Of a DNA stretch of 15,968 nt, positions 13,336-15,968 are shown in pieces. The stretch is from NCBI GenBank assembly GCA_934489945.1, contig CAKSSY010000044.1, forward strand, positions 1-15,968, in the 5' to 3' direction. Source of the DNA: an uncultured Eubacteriales bacterium. GTDB lineage: Bacteria; Bacillota; Clostridia; Oscillospirales; CAG-272. The stretch's first letter is position 1, and each line of letters starts with the position of its first letter. The translations under genes and the position numbers were made by a program. The notes beneath the pieces are model-generated. The model had not been told where the DNA came from. It saw only the letters and a program-made list of their open reading frames with translations, and did not search any database.

Positions 13336-15210
13336 TCATTCGGTTTGATTTTTCGGAGTGAAAAAGGATTGACTTTCACTCCCACGAAAATCAGTTCTGC
13401 GAATCCTTAATCGCGGCCTGTGCAGATAGGTTAATAAACAGGGGTTTTTTATAAATTGAGCATTGCTCTCATTCTCTTTCCTATGTAACGAGGAAATCCT
13501 TTCGATTTCCTCTAACCTTATCAAGCAGTTTTTCTTCCTGCCCTCTGCCGTAAAGGTAGCTTTCACATTTGGTTTGCCATTCAAATTGACATACCATTCA
13601 AAAGTAGTATCAGAAGTCGGTGTAACCATATAAACGAACTGATTTATAACATCGTGGCTGATAGTGTTTCCGCTGAAATCAACAAGACTATTCAGCGTGG
13701 AAATGATACCGTCCAAGTCAAAACCTTTGGAATTGTCGCTCTCAGTCGGTATATTCTCAAGTGCTTTTTGAAGCTCTTGAATTTCCGTATCAATCGGCGT
13801 TCTCATCACTTGATATTCGTCCTTTGTGATTTCTCCGTCAGCTCTCATAGCAATTAAGTTTGTGAGCCTTGTGTTCGCCTTGTCCAATCTTGCCTGCACA
13901 ACCACTGCATCAGACTGTTTACCATTTTCTCTTTCTTCCTTATAATAATATTTTATGAGGTCGATTGCAATAAGAACTGATTTTCTTCTTTCTGTCCATA
14001 AATGCTCTAAAAGAGCTTTCGCCATAAAATCGAGCTTCCAGTCGGTTATCATTCTGGTATCGCAATAGCCGTCTGTATCTAATCCAAGTTCTTCTCTCTT
14101 TTTCTTGTTGCCGTTGTTCAACTGATTATAGCATTGATAGCCATACGAGGTTTTTCCATCTAATTTTGTGTGCCACTTGTTTTTTCGGAATGATGAGCCA
14201 CACGAACAGCGGAGCTTATTCACCCATACATCAGCCGAGTCACGCTTACTGTGAGTGGTCTTTGTTGCTGATACCAAAGACGGCTTTACTCTGCTTTCTC
14301 GTATTTCCTGTGCCTTATCCCAAATCTCTTGAGAAATGATAGCAGGGAAATCGCCCTCAACATATTCATAAGTGGACATATCCAGATTGTTAATTCGCTT
14401 CTGCTCCAGAAAATTGTTGCTTCTGGATTTGTTATAGCACTTTGTACCTGTATAAGTGGCATTTCTGATAGCTCTCATAATATTTGATACACTCCACTTT
14501 ACAAGCCCAGAAGCAGTTTTCCTTTTTCGTTCCGTCAGTATGCCTGCTATCTTCATAGAGCCATAGCCCTGCAAATATAAATCGTATATCATTCTGACCG
14601 TTTCTGCCTGTTCTTCATTTATAACATAGGTATCTCCCACACGGTCATAGCCGAGGATATTACCATTGCCATAAAGCACACCGTTGTCACGGCTGATTTT
14701 CTGACCTGCTTTTACTCGTTCCGAGGTCTTGCGGCTTTCTTCCTGTGCCAGAGTAGCCATAAGCGACAATCTCAATTCGCCGTCACCGTCCATTGTCCAA
14801 ATGTTATCCTCAATGAAAAAGACCTCTACGCCTATACTTTTAAGCTCTCTTGTGACGACAAGCGTATCAACAACATTTCGGGCAAAACGACAAACCTCTC
14901 TGGTAACGATTAAATCAAATTTGCCCTGTTTGGCATCTTCAATCATTCTCAAGAAATCTGGTCGTTTCTTTGCCTGTGTTCCTGTGATACCCTCATCAAT
15001 ATATTTTGCAACCACATCCCAATTCGGGTGATAGCGTACTTGGTCATCATACCATTGCAACTGATTATCCAAAGCGGATAATTGAGCTTCGTGTTCCGTT
15101 GAAACTCTGCCGTAAATAGCGACACTTCTTGCTCTGTTTCTATCAAAAAGCGAATAGTCTGTTAGCTTAAATCTGTAATTGAACTGATTAGTATTAACTG
15201 CTGTGTTCAT
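13336..15210 (-). CDS. Large serine recombinase (site-specific integrase of a mobile element)
   Basis: A 624-aa large serine recombinase that should integrate and excise a mobile element by recombining attP and attB. After a 28-residue extension the resolvase catalytic domain starts: nucleophile Ser37 in YGRVSTEHEAQ, DEGITGT (72-78), and RFARN with the catalytic arginines (108-112). The recombinase domain follows (about 185-290), then a zinc-ribbon with C335/C337, C360 and C383, and a coiled coil (about 430-487). The start has AAAGGAGGT 7 nt upstream. The last 35 or so residues are basic and low in family character (RPRLRIRRTDFRGSES) and the stop codon shares its A with the end of repeat copy C, so the tail may derive from the attachment site or flanking repeat. 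It lies 44 nt after the small ORF and probably forms an operon with it and mazF. Confidence 0.92.
   Translation of the reverse strand: MNTAVNTNQFNYRFKLTDYSLFDRNRARSVAIYGRVSTEHEAQLSALDNQLQWYDDQVRYHPNWDVVAKYIDEGITGTQAKKRPDFLRMIEDAKQGKFDLIVTREVCRFARNVVDTLVVTRELKSIGVEVFFIEDNIWTMDGDGELRLSLMATLAQEESRKTSERVKAGQKISRDNGVLYGNGNILGYDRVGDTYVINEEQAETVRMIYDLYLQGYGSMKIAGILTERKRKTASGLVKWSVSNIMRAIRNATYTGTKCYNKSRSNNFLEQKRINNLDMSTYEYVEGDFPAIISQEIWDKAQEIRESRVKPSLVSATKTTHSKRDSADVWVNKLRCSCGSSFRKNKWHTKLDGKTSYGYQCYNQLNNGNKKKREELGLDTDGYCDTRMITDWKLDFMAKALLEHLWTERRKSVLIAIDLIKYYYKEERENGKQSDAVVVQARLDKANTRLTNLIAMRADGEITKDEYQVMRTPIDTEIQELQKALENIPTESDNSKGFDLDGIISTLNSLVDFSGNTISHDVINQFVYMVTPTSDTTFEWYVNLNGKPNVKATFTAEGRKKNCLIRLEEIERISSLHRKENESNAQFIKNPCLLTYLHRPRLRIRRTDFRGSESQSFFTPKNQTE
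13355..13382. other. Inverted repeat in the 3' end of the recombinase gene
   Basis: GGAGTGAAA (13355-13363) and TTTCACTCC (13374-13382) form a perfect 9-bp stem around a 10-nt loop, inside the codons for the unusual recombinase tail. Because serine integrase attachment sites lie next to the gene and contain inverted arms, this is a candidate part of the element end. That is inference. Confidence 0.4.
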
Positions 15211-15254
15211 AAAGCGTACCTCCTTTGCTTTGCTCGCTCATATTGTATCTTTTA

Positions 15255-15392
15255 TCAAGCCGCTTGTGAAATGTGCGAATTTCGGTGTTTCATTATATTT
15301 GTATATGTGGCTTGATTTATCTTTCCTTTTTCAAGCAATATCTCTATGAGCTTCAAAGCTGCTTCGTATTCATCAACTTTCACATCAAGCAC
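15255..15392 (-). CDS. Small 45-aa protein overlapping mazF (SHOCT-like)
   Basis: A 45-codon frame starting with GTG at 15392 and ending at 15255. AGAGGTGG lies 5 nt upstream of that GTG, inside the 3' end of mazF, and the two frames overlap by 8 nt, so translation is probably coupled. The core EAALKLIEILLEKGKINQATYTNIMKH (10-36) is predicted helical. It recalls the short C-terminal SHOCT pattern (leucines, a Gly-Lys-Ile turn, then a second helix), but the match is weak. It could be a partner of MazF, an accessory protein of the element, or an unrelated small protein. No function is claimed. Confidence 0.6.
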   Translation of the reverse strand: MLDVKVDEYEAALKLIEILLEKGKINQATYTNIMKHRNSHISQAA

Positions 15393-15753
15393 TTTTACCA
15401 CCTCTTTCAAGAGCGACACTTATCGCCAGAGCTTTATCAACAGCAACAAGAAAACGCCCATCAAGAGTTCCTAAATACTCTTGCAGGCGTTGTTTATCAA
15501 TGGTACGAATTTGCTCCAACAAGATAATGGAATCTTTATCAAGTCCATTGACATTGTGTACGATAGTGTGTGTCGGTAGTTTTTTCTTTGTTCCAATCTG
15601 TCCTGTAATCGCCGCTACAATGACCGTAGGGCTGTGCTTATTCCCTGTATCATTAGAAATGATAAGTACAGGTCTTGTTCCGCCTTGCTCCGAGCCGATG
15701 ACGGGATTTAAGTTTGCGTAGTAGATGTCGCCACGCTTAATGATTCTATCCAT
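15385..15753 (-). CDS. mazF: MazF/PemK-family endoribonuclease toxin (EndoA-like)
   Basis: A 122-aa type II toxin of the MazF family, sequence-specific mRNA endonucleases. It has GDIYYANLNPVIGSEQGG at 8-25, the catalytic Arg27 in TRPVLII, Thr50 in VAAIT, and LLEQIRTIDKQRL at 78-90, closely following the Bacillus EndoA pattern over its whole length. A GGGAGG ribosome binding site lies 9 nt before the ATG. No MazE-like antitoxin frame is visible in the 215 nt upstream, so its antitoxin, if any, is encoded outside the window or is the small overlapping downstream ORF. It sits upstream of the serine recombinase and may help stabilise the mobile element. Confidence 0.92.
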   Translation of the reverse strand: MDRIIKRGDIYYANLNPVIGSEQGGTRPVLIISNDTGNKHSPTVIVAAITGQIGTKKKLPTHTIVHNVNGLDKDSIILLEQIRTIDKQRLQEYLGTLDGRFLVAVDKALAISVALERGGKSA

Positions 15754-15968
15754 AGTGTTTGACCTCCCATTTAGATTTAGGCAGGAGCATCCTGCCTATG
15801 TAACAGCCAAACACAAGGAAGTATTTAAGGTCGGGAGCATATAAACAAAACTCTGTTCTTATGACCGCCCTGTGTCTGGCATTATGATAGGAAGCATTTC
15901 AATTTGTCCTCGACACCCCGAAATGCTATGGGAAGTCGCCAAACGGTCAGCAGCGAACTGACACCACG
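15754..15968 (-). other. Leader region upstream of mazF
   Basis: No supported gene. On the minus strand an open frame from the window edge ends at a TAA near 15881-15883, giving about 28 residues (ending LKCFLS) that could be the tail of an upstream gene or chance. A perfect 9-bp stem with 3-nt loop (15778-15798, TAGGCAGGA and its complement) precedes the mazF ribosome binding site but has no T tract, so it is a leader hairpin or operator and not a terminator. Confidence 0.35.

Larger units (their letters stand above)
13124..13336 (+). repeat. Dispersed repeat, copy C (fullest copy, MITE-like, with terminal inverted repeats)
   Basis: About 213 bp bounded by perfect 10-bp inverted ends, ATAAAAGGGG (13124-13133) and its complement (13327-13336). 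With the outer bases the arms match at 14 of 17 positions (CCGACATATAAAAGGGG against CCGAATGATAAAAGGGG). Each end carries a terminator-like hairpin, and the core shares the blocks described for copies A and B. A 3-bp CAT lies directly outside both ends and could be a target duplication, though this is short enough to be chance. A small internal stem CGGTT-GAA-AACCG (13189-13201) is present. The element has no coding capacity of its own that I can support and would need a transposase in trans if mobile. Confidence 0.85.

Noticed and set aside
13085..13339. 84-codon minus-strand frame across repeat copy C (and a similar 65-codon frame at 9848-10045 across copy B)
   Set aside because: Both are read through the non-coding repeat, include its terminator hairpins and lack ribosome binding sites; peptide similarity simply reflects the DNA repeat.

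Overview
The window looks like a chromosomal segment from a low-to-mid-GC Bacillota, most likely class Clostridia and gut-type. The evidence is the strong AAGGAGG-type ribosome binding sites, the membrane protein-metG-tatD gene order, a Gram-positive style MetQ lipoprotein, an EndoA-type MazF, and a large serine recombinase with a Zn-ribbon. No RNA gene or CRISPR array is visible. The species cannot be named from sequence alone.

Layout, left to right. (1) 1-1750 (+): the 3' end of an unrecognised gene overlapping a MurE-type ligase. (2) 1932-5519 (-): an operon of a polytopic membrane protein, metG and tatD, each start overlapping the previous stop, behind a good sigma-A promoter. (3) 5597-6409 (-): an AraC-family regulator, divergent from (4) 6565-9837 (+): a probable catabolic or redox operon of a type I dehydroquinase-like enzyme, a PIG3-type quinone oxidoreductase, a short-chain dehydrogenase, and a second short-chain dehydrogenase that is now a pseudogene. 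(5) 10102-12752 (-): metN-metI-metQ, an ABC importer for methionine. (6) 12753-13050: its leader, with a TTGACA-N17-TATAAT promoter, a 33-codon reading frame holding 9 Met and 6 Cys, and an intrinsic terminator just before metN. (7) 13336-15753 (-): mazF, a 45-aa overlapping ORF and a large serine recombinase, apparently one end of an integrated mobile element that continues past the right edge and is visibly more AT-rich than the left 13 kb.

The most interesting points are two. First, the metNIQ leader looks like a ribosome-sensing attenuator for sulfur amino acids, instead of the S-box or T-box usual in Bacillota; a Met/Cys-rich peptide is encoded between promoter and terminator. I could not find a convincing antiterminator by eye, so the mechanism is inferred. 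Second, a dispersed repeat of roughly 140-213 bp occurs three times in the same orientation (1761-1929, 9819-9958, 13124-13336). The fullest copy has terminal inverted repeats and a terminator-like hairpin facing outward at each end. One copy replaces the 3' end of the dehydrogenase pseudogene, and another abuts the recombinase stop codon, so the repeat appears linked to genome rearrangement.
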